Positions 4,969 to 5,492 of a stretch of 5,492 nt of DNA are shown here, piece after piece. How positions within the stretch are numbered: position 1 is the stretch's first letter; every line of letters begins with the position of its first letter. The position numbers were made by a program, and so were the translations under genes. The DNA lies in NCBI GenBank assembly GCA_905373625.1, contig CAJPTS010000130.1, positions 1 to 5,492 of the forward strand, read 5' to 3'. The stretch is from Bacteroidia bacterium (lineage in GTDB: Bacteria; Bacteroidota; Bacteroidia; Bacteroidales; CAJPTX01). Below the pieces are notes generated by a model. That model did not search any database. It saw only the letters and a list, made by a program, of their open reading frames with translations, and was not told the origin of the DNA.

Positions 4969-5492
4969 ATGAACGAGGGGCGTGTCTCGGTTCGTTATGC
5001 TAAGGCGCTTCTTGCCGCTGTGAGTGGTGAGGAGCAGAAAGGACGTGCCTACTATGACGCGGCGGGGTTAATGATAGATGTACTTAGTCGCATAGGTAAC
5101 GAATTCCATAAAATGCTCCACAGCACGGCGGTCGTCGAACCAGATAAGCTGAATTTCGTTGAGCGAATGGTGGAACGAGTTGCGCCTATTTTGCTCCCCT
5201 TTGCACGCCTGATGTATAAACATCAGCGAACTGTATACCTTGAACGTGCGCTGCGGATGTTCCGATTATTTTACAGCCAAAAATTCGGCATCGTGCACGC
5301 ACATGTCGAAGTCTGTACAGAACCTTCTGAGCATATGAAAGAACGCTTAGAGACCTTCTTGCAGCAACGTTTTGGTAAGCAAATAGAAGTGGAATATAGC
5401 CTAGAGGCTAACTTGATTGGCGGTTTTGCCGTAGAGGTTAATGACAGTCTCCTAGATTGTTCTATAGCAGGCGAGTTACGGAGTATGTTGTC
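4969..5492 (+). CDS. atpH: F1Fo ATP synthase subunit delta, 3' end cut by window edge
   Basis: F1 subunit (OSCP family) that joins the top of the alpha/beta hexamer to the subunit b stalk. 174 codons are visible and the frame runs open off the window. The N-terminal helical domain starts with the family motif VRYAKALLAA (8-17) and continues as amphipathic helices to about residue 105. The C-terminal domain has VEVCTEPSEHMKERL (113-127), a short FGKQIEVEY strand region (135-143) and the diagnostic LIGGFAVEVNDSLLDCSIAGEL (149-170), which normally lies a few to about fifteen residues from the end, so little is missing. ATG 4969 is the only reasonable start: an in-frame TAG lies at 4957-4959, 12 bases upstream. 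No SD sequence is seen, only an A-rich leader (AGAAAGAAAAC). It follows atpF by 44 bases in the same transcript; atpA and atpG would be expected next. Confidence 0.93.
   Translation, partial: MNEGRVSVRYAKALLAAVSGEEQKGRAYYDAAGLMIDVLSRIGNEFHKMLHSTAVVEPDKLNFVERMVERVAPILLPFARLMYKHQRTVYLERALRMFRLFYSQKFGIVHAHVEVCTEPSEHMKERLETFLQQRFGKQIEVEYSLEANLIGGFAVEVNDSLLDCSIAGELRSML

Overview
This window is ordinary core-genome sequence from a bacterium of the phylum Bacteroidota, most likely the order Bacteroidales. Four things point there. The S2 protein carries Bacteroidota-type wording (ERWPGGMLTNFPT, APYIFMERNG) and a long acidic tail. One gene fuses a class I-beta DAHP synthase to an AroQ chorismate mutase. 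ATP synthase subunit a has a signal peptide and a large N-terminal periplasmic extension. Three intergenic sites match TAnnTTTG, the -7 element of the Bacteroidota housekeeping sigma factor. I cannot name the genus. I found no RNA genes, mobile elements, CRISPR arrays or phage genes.

All seven genes are on the + strand. Positions 1-1618 hold the end of a ribosomal operon: rpsB (5' end outside the window) and tsf, closed by a strong intrinsic terminator at 1642-1684. Positions 1766-2848 hold a DAHP synthase/chorismate mutase, which makes the first committed shikimate intermediate and also performs the branch-point step towards Phe and Tyr. The true start is ATG 1766; the open frame reaching back to 1619 runs through the terminator. 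Positions 2942-5492 hold atpB (GTG start), atpE, atpF and atpH (3' end cut). These encode the membrane Fo sector (a, c, b) and the delta stalk subunit of a proton-type F1Fo ATP synthase.

The intergenic gaps are 744-787, 1619-1765, 2849-2941, 4052-4153, 4397-4408 and 4925-4968. None exceeds 150 bases. The 4052-4153 gap holds a small hairpin and a good Bacteroidota promoter (TTTG-N18-TATTTTTG), so atpE and later genes probably have their own start site inside the atp cluster.

I do not see a new biological system. The points most worth a second look are the internal atpE promoter, an atpB with an aromatic-pathway gene upstream instead of atpD-atpC, the H/D proton-channel pair in subunit a, a degraded glycine motif in subunit c, a possible near-leaderless transcript for the DAHP synthase, and a startless hydrophobic reading frame bridging the DAHP synthase-atpB junction.
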